This document shows, piece after piece, positions 26,400-34,829 of a stretch of DNA of 64,000 bases. Source of the DNA: Vibrio sp. 10N (GTDB lineage: Bacteria > Pseudomonadota > Gammaproteobacteria > Enterobacterales > Vibrionaceae). The stretch is from positions 806,001-870,000 of the forward strand of contig NZ_BTPM01000002.1 of the NCBI RefSeq assembly GCF_036245475.1, given 5' to 3'. Below the pieces are notes generated by a model, which saw only the letters and a program-made list of their open reading frames with translations, searched no databases and was not told where the DNA came from. Each line of letters starts with the position of its first letter. Position 1 is the first letter of the stretch. A program made the translations under genes and the position numbers.

Positions 26400-27443
26400 T
26401 TACTCTTTACCAAATACGTTGTTCTCTTGCTCTTGTACGCGGATGAATGTAGTACGCTTAGTAAGCTCTTTAAGCTTAGCGGCACCTACGTAAGTACAAG
26501 TAGAGCGAACGCCACCAAGGATGTCTGAGATAGTGTCGTTTACATCACCACGGAATGGAAGCAATACAGTTTTACCTTCAGCAGCTCGGTACTGAGCAAC
26601 GCCACCAGAGTGCTTGTCCATTGCCGACTGAGAAGACATGCCGTAGAACTTCATGAATTTCTCGCCGTCTTTTTCAATCACTTCGCCGCCAGATTGCTCG
26701 TGGCCTGCTAGCATACCGCCAAGCATAACGAAGTCTGCGCCGCCACCGAATGCTTTAGCAACGTCACCCGCACATGCACAGCCACCGTCACCGATGATCA
26801 TGCCGCCAAGGCCGTGTGCAGCGTCTGCACATTCAATGATTGCAGAAAGCTGAGGGTAACCAACACCTGTTTTAACACGTGTAGTACATACAGAACCTGG
26901 GCCGATACCAACTTTAACGATGTCAGCACCTGCTAGGATTAGCTCTTCACACATGTCGCCAGTTACTACGTTACCTGCAGAGATAGTCTTGTTTGGGAAC
27001 TCAGCACGTACTTTTTGTACGTACTCAACAAGGTGCTCTGAGTAACCGTTTGCGATGTCGATACAGATGAACTCTAGATCTTCGCTTAGCGCTAGGATTT
27101 CTTTTGTCTTCTCGAAATCACGCTCAGACGTACCAGTCGATACGAATACTTTGTTTAGCGTCTCTTTAGAAGCGCCTTTTACGAACTCTGCCCACTGCTC
27201 AACAGTGTAGTGTTTGTGCATTGCTGTCATTACGCCGTGCTGCGCAAGAGCCGTTGCCATTTCAAAACTACCCACTGAATCCATATTTGCAGCGATAACA
27301 GGTGTACCAGACCATTGACGACCACTGTGCTTGAATGTAAAATCGCGCGTTAAATTTACTTGAGAACGACTTTTCAGTGTTGAACGCTTAGGGCGAAACA
27401 GTACATCTTTAAAGCCTAACTTAAGTTCTTGTTCGATACGCAT
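26400..27443 (-). CDS. guaC: GMP reductase
   Basis: A 347-residue NADPH-dependent GMP reductase converting GMP to IMP and ammonia, for purine salvage. It is a TIM barrel without the CBS domains of IMP dehydrogenase. The catalytic cysteine is Cys186 in IGPGSVCTTRVKTGVGYPQ. The N-terminus MRIEQELKLGFKDVLFRPKR and the C-terminal GGVRSTCTYVGA are typical. RBS GAGGAA lies upstream of 27443. The leader carries a strong promoter and two hairpins with the same loop, which may control expression (see the leader entry). Confidence 0.97.
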   Translation of the reverse strand: MRIEQELKLGFKDVLFRPKRSTLKSRSQVNLTRDFTFKHSGRQWSGTPVIAANMDSVGSFEMATALAQHGVMTAMHKHYTVEQWAEFVKGASKETLNKVFVSTGTSERDFEKTKEILALSEDLEFICIDIANGYSEHLVEYVQKVRAEFPNKTISAGNVVTGDMCEELILAGADIVKVGIGPGSVCTTRVKTGVGYPQLSAIIECADAAHGLGGMIIGDGGCACAGDVAKAFGGGADFVMLGGMLAGHEQSGGEVIEKDGEKFMKFYGMSSQSAMDKHSGGVAQYRAAEGKTVLLPFRGDVNDTISDILGGVRSTCTYVGAAKLKELTKRTTFIRVQEQENNVFGKE

Positions 27444-27612
27444 TGTAAAAATTCCTCGATTTATTAGTACATGTTCCAGTGGGCATATGTCTAAACATGA
27501 TGCGTTGGCTAACCGTTGGCAGACGGTTCACCTTTCTTCGGACACAAAAAAACCGGAGCGTTGGCAGACGCTCCGGTTTTCAGCATTATAGGTCGCGAAA
27601 ACTTTCTCGCAA
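27444..27612 (-). promoter_or_regulatory. guaC promoter and two-hairpin leader, possible attenuator
   Basis: On the minus strand, TTGCGA (27612-27607) and TATAAT (27590-27585) are spaced 16 bp, a near-perfect sigma-70 promoter. The predicted start (near 27578) coincides with the foot of an 11-bp GC-rich hairpin (27578-27551) followed by seven T: a terminator at the extreme 5' end of the transcript. A second hairpin (27528-27511) has the same loop CTGCCA, and a third partial copy of GCCAACG occurs at 27509-27503. Then comes about 60 nt to the start codon. The arrangement suggests attenuation or a small structured RNA; the ligand is unknown. Confidence 0.6.
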
Positions 27613-27896
27613 GACTGATATTACAATTTTTTTTGTGGTACTATTCCGAAAAGCTACAAATTCGCCCGCAGCAAACTCCCCCGAAATCATTGAACTCCCC
27701 ACAAAGTCATAATAAATCAATTAGTTATAAACACATCAATCAGCAAACACATCATTATTCTTCAAGAGCAAACGTTTAGCCTCTGTTGAAATTATCATCG
27801 AACACACCAAATCAACGCAAAAACCCACCCTCTTGCTGTTTAAAAATTACACAAATACAAGCAAAAAAAAGGGACTTTGAAAAAATATTTGTCGGA
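27613..27896. other. AT-rich intergenic region
   Basis: The gap between guaC and nnr contains A-rich runs and no credible gene, terminator or repeat on either strand. It lies downstream of the minus-strand nnr gene. Confidence 0.4.
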
Positions 27897-29429
27897 TTAC
27901 TGCCTATTTCCGTTTTTTTTACTGCACACATAACGAATATCGCTGAGCACATCAGAGGCCATCATTCCCGACTCCCCATTTAACCTCGCATTTCTGTCTG
28001 CTGCGCTGCTATGTATCAATGTGCCAAGCACTGCCGCTCTAAATAGGGGATAACCTTGCGCCAACAGCGATGCAATCACACCGGACAGCACATCTCCCAT
28101 ACCTCCCGTTGCCATCCCCGGATTCCCTGCATGACACACAACACTCGTCTGCCCATCACAAATAATGGTACCTGCACCTTTAAGGACAATAACCCCACCA
28201 AATTTTTGTTGCAGACGCTGGGCGGCAGCATAGCGATCCACCTCAACCTCTGCTGCAGTGATTCCCAATAGTAGTGCTGCCTCACCCGGATGGGGCGTCA
28301 ACACGCGGTTCTCTGAGTGATCGCTGAATGTGCTTAACCAATAAAGACCATCAGCATCGATGACAAGGGGCTTATTCAACGTCGTGGCATACTTAAAAGC
28401 CGACATGAACACACCCCGCCCCCAACTCTCTCTCCCCAAACCCGGGCCGAGGCAAAGTACATCAGCCCAATCGGAACGCTGTTTAAGATGTTCAGAGTTA
28501 TTGTCTAGATCAGCACTCACCATTGCCTCTGGAAGCATTGCGCGGATCGGAAGCGCGCTTTCTGGGTGAACATGCGTTGCCACCAGCCCAACTCCCGATT
28601 TAAAAGCAGCACAAGATGCCAAATAGGCAGCGCCACTCATCCCATCATTACCACCGATAACCAACACACTCCCTTGACGTCCTTTATGTGAATCTCGAGC
28701 CCGAACAGTGATGAGGTTTAGCCACGCCTGCCGCGTGAGTAGTGCTGAAGCTGAATTCTGTTTTGCGAACACCTCATCGACGCCAAGTCCGGCAAAAGTT
28801 AACGTCCCCGTATAGGCCCTCGCCCTGCCCGTCACTAAACCTTGCTTGACGCCAATAAAAGTGACCGTCAGGTCTGCATCAATAGCACTGCCCTCAACTG
28901 CACCTGTGTCGGTATTGAGTCCACTTGGAGTATCGATTGCAACAATGGGGGCTTGTGCCTGATTCAGGCGATCGATAAGGTGAGCAAAATAAGGCCTAAC
29001 CTGTCCCTTAATACCCGTTCCAAGCAATCCATCGACTATGACATCCACTGAGCTCGAAACCGTGTTTTCTGGCACACTAATGATCCCACCCGCATTAACA
29101 TAGTCATCATGAGCGGTAGCCGCATCCCCTCGAAGCTCTTGAGCAGACCCGACCTGCCAAAGTGTTACGGTTAGATTATGTTCCAATGCGAGCTTACCCA
29201 CGACATAACCATCACCGCCATTATTTCCTTTGCCACAGCAAATCAGAACATGCTTTACGTCTGGATATTGGTGAAGAAGTTGCTCGAAAACCGCTTGGCC
29301 AGCTCTTAGCATTAAGGTATACATATCGAGTTGACACGCTTGTGCAGCGAGCAGTTCGCCCTCACGAACTTGTTGAGAGGTGTAAAGAGTTTCGGGCAGT
29401 GCCGATCGAGTTGAGGATATTTGCATCAT
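27897..29429 (-). CDS. nnr: Bifunctional NAD(P)HX epimerase/dehydratase
   Basis: A 510-residue repair enzyme that restores damaged NAD(P)HX. Residues 1-220 form the YjeF_N epimerase domain, with CCGKGNNGGDGYVVG; residues 225-500 form the ADP-dependent ribokinase-like dehydratase, with VIGGNDGMSGAAYLA, LTPHPGEAALL and GMATGGMGDVLSGVIA. This is the normal fused form. In most gammaproteobacteria nnr is followed by tsaE; here it stands alone, so it may be an extra or relocated copy. Start ATG 29429 is adjacent to an alternative at 29426. Confidence 0.95.
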   Translation of the reverse strand: MMQISSTRSALPETLYTSQQVREGELLAAQACQLDMYTLMLRAGQAVFEQLLHQYPDVKHVLICCGKGNNGGDGYVVGKLALEHNLTVTLWQVGSAQELRGDAATAHDDYVNAGGIISVPENTVSSSVDVIVDGLLGTGIKGQVRPYFAHLIDRLNQAQAPIVAIDTPSGLNTDTGAVEGSAIDADLTVTFIGVKQGLVTGRARAYTGTLTFAGLGVDEVFAKQNSASALLTRQAWLNLITVRARDSHKGRQGSVLVIGGNDGMSGAAYLASCAAFKSGVGLVATHVHPESALPIRAMLPEAMVSADLDNNSEHLKQRSDWADVLCLGPGLGRESWGRGVFMSAFKYATTLNKPLVIDADGLYWLSTFSDHSENRVLTPHPGEAALLLGITAAEVEVDRYAAAQRLQQKFGGVIVLKGAGTIICDGQTSVVCHAGNPGMATGGMGDVLSGVIASLLAQGYPLFRAAVLGTLIHSSAADRNARLNGESGMMASDVLSDIRYVCSKKNGNRQ

Positions 29430-29538
29430 AGCGCGTTCCTTTGCTGTCCTTGCATCATCAAGAGTAACAGACGGTCAGCGCTATGACTGTGAACTAGAAT
29501 AAGTGTCAGCGATAAATGAACGAGTTCGCTTTGTGTTG

Positions 29539-29781
29539 TTAATACTGTGGCCAGAATATGTGGAGTGCTAACCTAACCACAATAGCAAAAATGATCAATG
29601 CAACACCAAGGCGGTAGCGTTTGTATTCATCAACACTCATTGGGACACGTTTATAAAACATGGTCACCACGCCTTTCCAATCGTGACTGCGACGTCCGTA
29701 CTGCACAATACCAGTCAAAATAAACAAGACGCCTACTACTAACAGCGCCTTTTCCGTCCAAAACAATCCTAACTCCACCAT
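29539..29781 (-). CDS. Small two-TM membrane protein
   Basis: An 80-residue inner-membrane protein with two hydrophobic helices (about 12-28, VVGVLFILTGIVQYG region, and 58-75, LGVALIIFAIVVRLALHI) linked by a basic cytosolic loop. The family is not recognised. It follows the DUF6279 lipoprotein gene by 14 bp on the same strand, so the two probably form an operon. Confidence 0.65.
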   Translation of the reverse strand: MVELGLFWTEKALLVVGVLFILTGIVQYGRRSHDWKGVVTMFYKRVPMSVDEYKRYRLGVALIIFAIVVRLALHIFWPQY

Positions 29782-29795
29782 AGGGTACTCACTCC

Positions 29796-30716
29796 TTAAA
29801 TTAGTACCCGTTTAGTGTATGCGGTAAGTACCAGAAATTCTCTTGGACTATGGTCTAATGCCATAGAGGTCATCAAATCCTCTGCAATGCTTCGCCACTC
29901 ATCGATTTCTGATATTAAATGCGCCTGTTGCTTAGCATTGACACTGTTGACAGCCAGAGCCACGTATTTCCCCGCTAACTGCCGGTTGTGATCAAGTTTG
30001 GCTTGTAACTCTGGAGGGTAATAACTGTCGGAATCATTTAGGAATTTTTGAAATTCGGGCTGATAGTAGGCGAGATCGTTGCGTCTGTTTAATAGCTGAC
30101 GCATGAAGTAATTCATTTGTCTGCGGTGTTGCTGCCAATCAAACACCGTCACTTGCATATTAGAAGCCCACTCTTTGGCTAACGCCTTTTGCTCCTCAGT
30201 AACTGTACCAAACCAGCGGTCAAAGTTTTCCTCAATGCGCTCTTGATAAATTCCTCGCACATCATCGTCGTTCATGTCTTGATACTTTTTGACGAATTCA
30301 CGATTTTTTTCTTCAAAGTTCTCAATCAGCTCTTTGACTTGGGCATCACTCATTTGTTGCGTCAGTGCATATAGATCGGGGGTCACTTGCTCTACTAAAC
30401 GTTTAGTGTGCGCCCTTACTTCATCCATCTGAGCAAGCACATAATCGCTATCAACTTGTTTAGGGTCTTTGGTGCGAATTGCTTCTAGTTGTTTAATATA
30501 TTGAGGAAGCTCGTTCTCTTTGTGCCACCGCCCAAGTACCATAATGCGCTCGCTTAAAATGTTCTCTTGGCCATCATTGAGCGTGACATAGTCATCGATA
30601 TATTCGACCAGCAACCAATCAAGGTTACTGTAAAGAAACTTAGTGGTGCAGCCAGTGATCACAAACAGCAATCCCACTAGCCATAGTCTTGATTTCCTGA
30701 ACACTTTCCTCTCCAT
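29796..30716 (-). CDS. DUF6279 family lipoprotein
   Basis: A 306-residue predicted lipoprotein with a lipobox VITGC near residue 23, followed by YSNLDWLLVEYIDDYVTLN, the family hallmark. The rest is a long helical domain rich in charged residues. The function is unknown; the family is common in gammaproteobacteria. An alternative GTG start 12 nt downstream (30704) sits just after GGAGAGG, so the first four residues are uncertain. It is probably co-transcribed with the small membrane protein that follows. Confidence 0.85.
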   Translation of the reverse strand: MERKVFRKSRLWLVGLLFVITGCTTKFLYSNLDWLLVEYIDDYVTLNDGQENILSERIMVLGRWHKENELPQYIKQLEAIRTKDPKQVDSDYVLAQMDEVRAHTKRLVEQVTPDLYALTQQMSDAQVKELIENFEEKNREFVKKYQDMNDDDVRGIYQERIEENFDRWFGTVTEEQKALAKEWASNMQVTVFDWQQHRRQMNYFMRQLLNRRNDLAYYQPEFQKFLNDSDSYYPPELQAKLDHNRQLAGKYVALAVNSVNAKQQAHLISEIDEWRSIAEDLMTSMALDHSPREFLVLTAYTKRVLI

Positions 30717-30780
30717 GTTAAACGTCAGCCACGTCTAAATCGTTATACGGACGATACATCAAGATTAGATTGAAAATGCA

Positions 30781-30808
30781 AAAAACGCCCATTCAAGGGC
30801 GTTTTTTT
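30781..30808. terminator. Intrinsic terminator
   Basis: AAAAACGCCC-attcaa-GGGCGTTTTTTT lies just downstream of the minus-strand PTPS-like gene and upstream of the DUF6279 gene. Confidence 0.85.
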
Positions 30809-30825
30809 AGAGAGAGAATAAGAAA

Positions 30826-31737
30826 CTAAGGGCGGAATGCCATGGCACCCTTACCGACTCCTTCGTAAGCAATCACTTGTAATGTTTGATTCTCATTAAG
30901 CGTCTTGTCTACCTCATCTGCGATGTAGTTCGCCAGCAGCTCCACTGTCGTATCGGTATCGAGAATTTCTGTCTCTTGTTTAGCAATCGCCAGCTCAAAT
31001 TCGCCTTGCGGCGCGGAGTAGCAAAAGCCGTAGTGCGTCGCATCACTGATGTTGTTTGCATGCTCGCTCAGATTCAGAGTCGCTAGGCTCACCTGATCTT
31101 CCAACGAACCCAGATAGATATCCTGCCAACGCAGTGCAAACGCACGTTCTAGATCGGCATCACGCTGACCATCAACCAACAACTCAATAGGAGAACGATG
31201 ACCGTGAGCAATGCGCTGACAGTTGCCATCGTGTTTCTTTAAACCATGAGTATAGTGATAGAAAGCCCCATCGATAGGCTCATGGCGAAGAGTAATCTCT
31301 AACCCCTGAACATTGTCTGGAAGATTGCCTTTTAATATGTCGTAAATATAAGCGGTGACCGAATCGATGGTGATCGCATCAGTATCGATTAGACAAAAGC
31401 CCTGATCTGGACAATGCAGGTGGATACTTTGTTCACCTCTTAGAAAATCCAGCTTCGTATAGCCCCGCTCAGAAGATGCATGGCGTACGGCTTCACTTTT
31501 CATCGGTACCAAAAGGCGATGGTCGACATATTCGTCAATTAACTGTTTGATTTGTTTTTTTACCTTGCCAAAGTCAAGCACCATGCTCATCTCATTGAGC
31601 TCACCAGACAAGATAACGTCCACAATCCAGCTCTCTCCTACCATACCTCGCTTTTCGCATAGGTAAGATGAGTCGATAACAGTGAGGTCTCTGACGAATA
31701 AATTCAAACTGAATTCCTTATTGATATTAGTTGTCAT
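30826..31737 (-). CDS. Tandem 6-pyruvoyl-tetrahydropterin synthase-like (QueD family) protein
   Basis: A 303-residue protein with two PTPS/QueD-like domains. In domain 1 (about 1-125) the usual Cys/His-Gly-His zinc-site residues are lost (SYLCEKRGMVGESW) while MVLDFGKVKKQIKQLIDEYVDH is kept. Domain 2 (about 140-303) retains THGLKKHDGNCQRIAHGHRSPIEL with the zinc histidines and Cys, and ends with the conserved Glu in VIAYEGVGKGAM. So only domain 2 is likely catalytic, and domain 1 is probably structural. It may act on a pterin or 7-deazaguanine precursor. No other queuosine gene is in the window. Confidence 0.82.
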   Translation of the reverse strand: MTTNINKEFSLNLFVRDLTVIDSSYLCEKRGMVGESWIVDVILSGELNEMSMVLDFGKVKKQIKQLIDEYVDHRLLVPMKSEAVRHASSERGYTKLDFLRGEQSIHLHCPDQGFCLIDTDAITIDSVTAYIYDILKGNLPDNVQGLEITLRHEPIDGAFYHYTHGLKKHDGNCQRIAHGHRSPIELLVDGQRDADLERAFALRWQDIYLGSLEDQVSLATLNLSEHANNISDATHYGFCYSAPQGEFELAIAKQETEILDTDTTVELLANYIADEVDKTLNENQTLQVIAYEGVGKGAMAFRP

Positions 31738-31795
31738 TACGCTGAACAGCGCATTATACCTATGTCACAAAAAGAAGCATCCTTTACCAATAACA

Positions 31796-31816
31796 AAGCC
31801 CCATGATTGGGGCTTA
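31796..31816. terminator. Terminator after cytochrome c peroxidase
   Basis: AAGCCCC-atgatt-GGGGCTT forms a 7-bp stem immediately downstream of the minus-strand peroxidase gene. Confidence 0.7.
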
Positions 31817-31842
31817 ATTATTCATTTCAGTATAGACAGCAA

Positions 31843-32829
31843 CTAGATTTGCGGTCTCGCTGTTTCGTGTGTCGAAGGCGGTAAGTGAGGTAACGTCACT
31901 TTCGGCTGGTCACCGGTGAGCGTTCTCAAGAACGCGGTAATCTTCTTCGATTCCTGCTGAGTAAGAGTTTGACCGAGCTGAATGTCCGCCATGATCTCTA
32001 CCGCTTTTTGTAAGTCCCACTCCGACCCATCATGGAAGTAAGGATAAGTGAGTTCAACATTTCGCAGCGTCGGGACTTTGAACACATACTTATCAAAGTC
32101 ATTGCCAGTAATGGCCGCACGACCAATGTCTGGGTTTTCGGTCTTAAATGCTTTTACTAGTCCCATCTTCTGGTACATTTGGCCGCCCGCTAACGGGCCA
32201 CTATGACAGGCAGTACAACCTTTTTGTTTAAACAGGGCATAACCTTCCACTTGCTCTGCGGTTAGGGCTGCATCATCACCTTTTAGCCATTGGTCAAACT
32301 TAGAGTTTGGTGTACGAAGAGTCTTTTCAAACGTCGCTATCGCATCAGTAACTTCAGTAATGGTAAATTCTTCTTTACCATACGCCTCTTTAAACCACTG
32401 ACGATATTGTGGGATAGATTTTAACGTGCCAATCGCCAATTCATGGGAAAATGCCATTTCAATTGGATTTTCAATCGGCCCTGCCGCTTGTTCTTGAAGA
32501 TCTTTCGCTCGGCCATTCCAGAATTGAACAAAGTTCAAATCCGAATTAAGCACTGTTGGTGAGTTAATTCCACCTACCGCCCATTTATGTCCAATCGAGC
32601 TTGGTAAATTATCAACCCCACCCTTCGCTACATTGTGGCATGAGTTACAAGATATTGTATTCGACGCGGAAAGTCTTGGTTCAAACCAAAGTGTTTTACC
32701 TAGTTCAACCTTTGCCTCGTTTAGCCCAATGACTGGCTCTATCACCTTGATAGGCTCGCTGTTTTCTCGAGATGCATAGGCACTACATGACAGTATCGCG
32801 ACCAGTGACATTATTAGTTTTTTGTTCAT
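31843..32829 (-). CDS. Di-haem cytochrome c peroxidase
   Basis: A 328-residue periplasmic di-haem peroxidase of the CcpA/MauG family, which reduces hydrogen peroxide with cytochrome c electrons. The signal peptide is MNKKLIMSLVAILSCSAYA. Haem sites are CNSCH (residues 61-65) and CTACH (205-209). The segments ELGKTLWFEPRLSAS and KVPTLRNVELTYPYFHDGS, the latter with the Met/His region of the high-potential haem, are typical. It requires the Ccm system. Transcribed alone, upstream region 32830 onward. Confidence 0.93.
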   Translation of the reverse strand: MNKKLIMSLVAILSCSAYASRENSEPIKVIEPVIGLNEAKVELGKTLWFEPRLSASNTISCNSCHNVAKGGVDNLPSSIGHKWAVGGINSPTVLNSDLNFVQFWNGRAKDLQEQAAGPIENPIEMAFSHELAIGTLKSIPQYRQWFKEAYGKEEFTITEVTDAIATFEKTLRTPNSKFDQWLKGDDAALTAEQVEGYALFKQKGCTACHSGPLAGGQMYQKMGLVKAFKTENPDIGRAAITGNDFDKYVFKVPTLRNVELTYPYFHDGSEWDLQKAVEIMADIQLGQTLTQQESKKITAFLRTLTGDQPKVTLPHLPPSTHETARPQI

Positions 32830-33369
32830 ATTACTCCCTTAGGTGTGCTCAATATATATTTCGCAAGCAAACATTTAACTTGGCGATTTTTAATAATTCG
32901 CATGCCCTTAATAGTTATTTACTTGGGTTCTTCCTTGGGCTTGAAAATAATATTGAACAACTTGAACAGAATATAATGCAAAAACTCGATAGACTTAATG
33001 AGAAAAAGGAATGTTAAATCCCATAACCGCCTGCGACTCTTTTAACTCAGGGTTTTGATTGTTAATGACAATCCAGTTACTACAAAATGGAAACAAAATA
33101 TTTACGCAGACACTTGATTAGAATCAATTTCTTACAACGCCGAACCCCAAACGGTATACATCAGCTGTTACAATATCGCATCATTAGTTCAACCGACAAA
33201 AGCTCAAGATGATCTTCCTAATTCACACTGTAAATGACCACCATTGCTACCCCTTCAGCGCAATTACAAACCAGAACGATCCTTCATTATTCCAGAGGTA
33301 ATACTGGATATTCCAACCACGAGACTTCAATGGTTTACCATGACCTCTTCACCAACTGGAGTCACGATT
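32830..33369. other. Long intergenic region, possible gene remnant
   Basis: No intact gene is supported in these 540 bp. A plus-strand reading ending at 33017 gives a plausible C-terminal tail (FFLGLENNIEQLEQNIMQKL, then DRLNEKKEC) without a credible start, and may be a remnant. A perfect 14-mer TTGATT-ag-AATCAA (33114-33127) is a candidate operator for either divergent gene. Confidence 0.35.
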
Positions 33370-33762
33370 ATGAAAAAAACAATCTATACCTTAGCGCTCA
33401 CTTTGTTCGTATCATCACCAAGCTTCGCGAACATTATTGTTGACATGGAAGGTGTGGATGAAAAGGACTACGTCTACGACCTGCATAAATGTGAAGAAAT
33501 GGCCGGCCAGGTTCAAAAACAACAAGCATCTGGTGGCGCAATAAGCGGTGCGGCCAAAGGAGCAGCACTTGGATCTGCTGGAGTAGCAATTGCAGGTGGC
33601 TCCGGAACGGAAGGCGCTAAGAAAGGCGCGGCAGTGGGTCTTGCAGCTGGCGTACTAGGTCGCGGAAGAGCAAATCGAGAGAATGCTGAACAGTATCAAC
33701 AAGACCAACAAGCTGTGATCAAAAACTGTATGACACACCGTGGCTACGTGGTTCTCAATTAA
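33370..33762 (+). CDS. Exported glycine-zipper protein
   Basis: A 130-residue protein, start at 33370 with GGAG upstream. The signal peptide is MKKTIYTLALTLFVSSPSFA. The mature part has a Cys (YDLHKCEEMA), then a Gly/Ala-rich region, GGAISGAAKGAALGSAGVAI and EGAKKGAAVGLAAGVLG, which is a glycine-zipper motif able to insert in membranes, and a final Cys in IKNCMTHRGY that may pair with the first. It resembles Gly-zipper family envelope proteins. The role is unknown. Confidence 0.78.
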   Translation: MKKTIYTLALTLFVSSPSFANIIVDMEGVDEKDYVYDLHKCEEMAGQVQKQQASGGAISGAAKGAALGSAGVAIAGGSGTEGAKKGAAVGLAAGVLGRGRANRENAEQYQQDQQAVIKNCMTHRGYVVLN

Positions 33763-33858
33763 TTACATAACTACTCTCAAGTAGACACAAGGCATTGAGA
33801 AAAAGGACTATTTCGTTTAGGTTTTAATTATGTCCAAATTTCATCGGTATAAGCTGAT

Positions 33859-34689
33859 ATGAATGACCTCAATGCCCTACGTGTCTTCCTTGCCATCATG
33901 GAAACCGGCTCTACCTCCAAAGCAGGCTTGACACTTGGCCGCTCCCAGTCGTATGTATCGAAAATATTGGCTCAGCTTCGCGATGAACTTGATGACCCTC
34001 TTTTCATACGCAATGCTCAAGGCCTTACGCCGACCAGTTACGCCAACGCTATCGAGCCAAAAATCAAACACGCCCTCAATCAAATCAATGAAGCACTGAC
34101 CCCAGATCAGTTTTCACCAGCCGCAATGGACAAAATCACTCTGCACCTCATTGAGCCTTACCTCATATCATGTGGCAAAGAAATCATTCAGACCATTCGA
34201 CAGCACACCAATGCACCGATAGAAATCAGACAATGGACAAAGCTTTCTGAGTCTTTGCTACTGACTGAAGAAGTTGACCTTGCAGTGCACGCTTTAACAG
34301 ACAAGCCTCAATCTATTTATCAAAAATACATTCATACAGGCACAGGTGTGCTGTTTGGAAATAAAAATGGCGAGTATGTTAAGTATCTCGTCGCAGATTT
34401 GAACGAGCACATTAATCTGTATAAATTGCTAAAAAGTGATGCTGAGGCGACCATTTTCGTCGACAACCACGCATTGATGACTCAATTGCTCGATGAGTGC
34501 TATACCATCCGCTATCAAACGACGGACGTACCAGAAAAAGCCCCAGTACAACTCGACTTAGCGCTCCTTGCTAAAACCTCTCGAAAAAATGAACAGAAGA
34601 TACAATGGCTGATATCAATCATTGAACCGATCTTACGTCGATATAAACCGCTATCTTACGAGCAACCTTCGGCCGTTCCTGCCAAATAA
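33859..34689 (+). CDS. LysR-family regulator, divergent effector domain
   Basis: A 276-residue regulator with a standard N-terminal LysR HTH (NALRVFLAIMETGSTSKAG, then RSQSYVSKILAQLRDEL and FIRNAQGLTPT). The effector domain (about 90-270) is shorter and poorly conserved, with EVDLAVHAL and a missing part of the usual second subdomain. It resembles the LeuO/NhaR-like branch of Vibrio regulators. It starts 96 bp after the glycine-zipper gene and lies upstream of the OmpA-like porin gene on the same strand; control of that gene is possible but untested. Confidence 0.82.
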   Translation: MNDLNALRVFLAIMETGSTSKAGLTLGRSQSYVSKILAQLRDELDDPLFIRNAQGLTPTSYANAIEPKIKHALNQINEALTPDQFSPAAMDKITLHLIEPYLISCGKEIIQTIRQHTNAPIEIRQWTKLSESLLLTEEVDLAVHALTDKPQSIYQKYIHTGTGVLFGNKNGEYVKYLVADLNEHINLYKLLKSDAEATIFVDNHALMTQLLDECYTIRYQTTDVPEKAPVQLDLALLAKTSRKNEQKIQWLISIIEPILRRYKPLSYEQPSAVPAK

Positions 34690-34829
34690 CGACTAGACGC
34701 AGGCAATAAACACGAAACGGCCTGCAACAATATGAAACTTATTTGTTATTTTTGAAAATCCCCACAAGCTAACCTATTTTTACAGGTGATGTATCTAATC
34801 GCATCGTTAACGATTAAAAGGACGTCATT

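Noticed and set aside
27479..27983. Short plus-strand frames in the guaC-nnr gap
   Set aside because: AT-rich frames without RBS, overlapping hairpins and the nnr 3' end.
32772..33017. 81-residue plus-strand frame overlapping the cytochrome peroxidase start
   Set aside because: It overlaps the signal peptide region of a strong gene and has no RBS; only its last 40 residues look protein-like, so I list it as a possible remnant.
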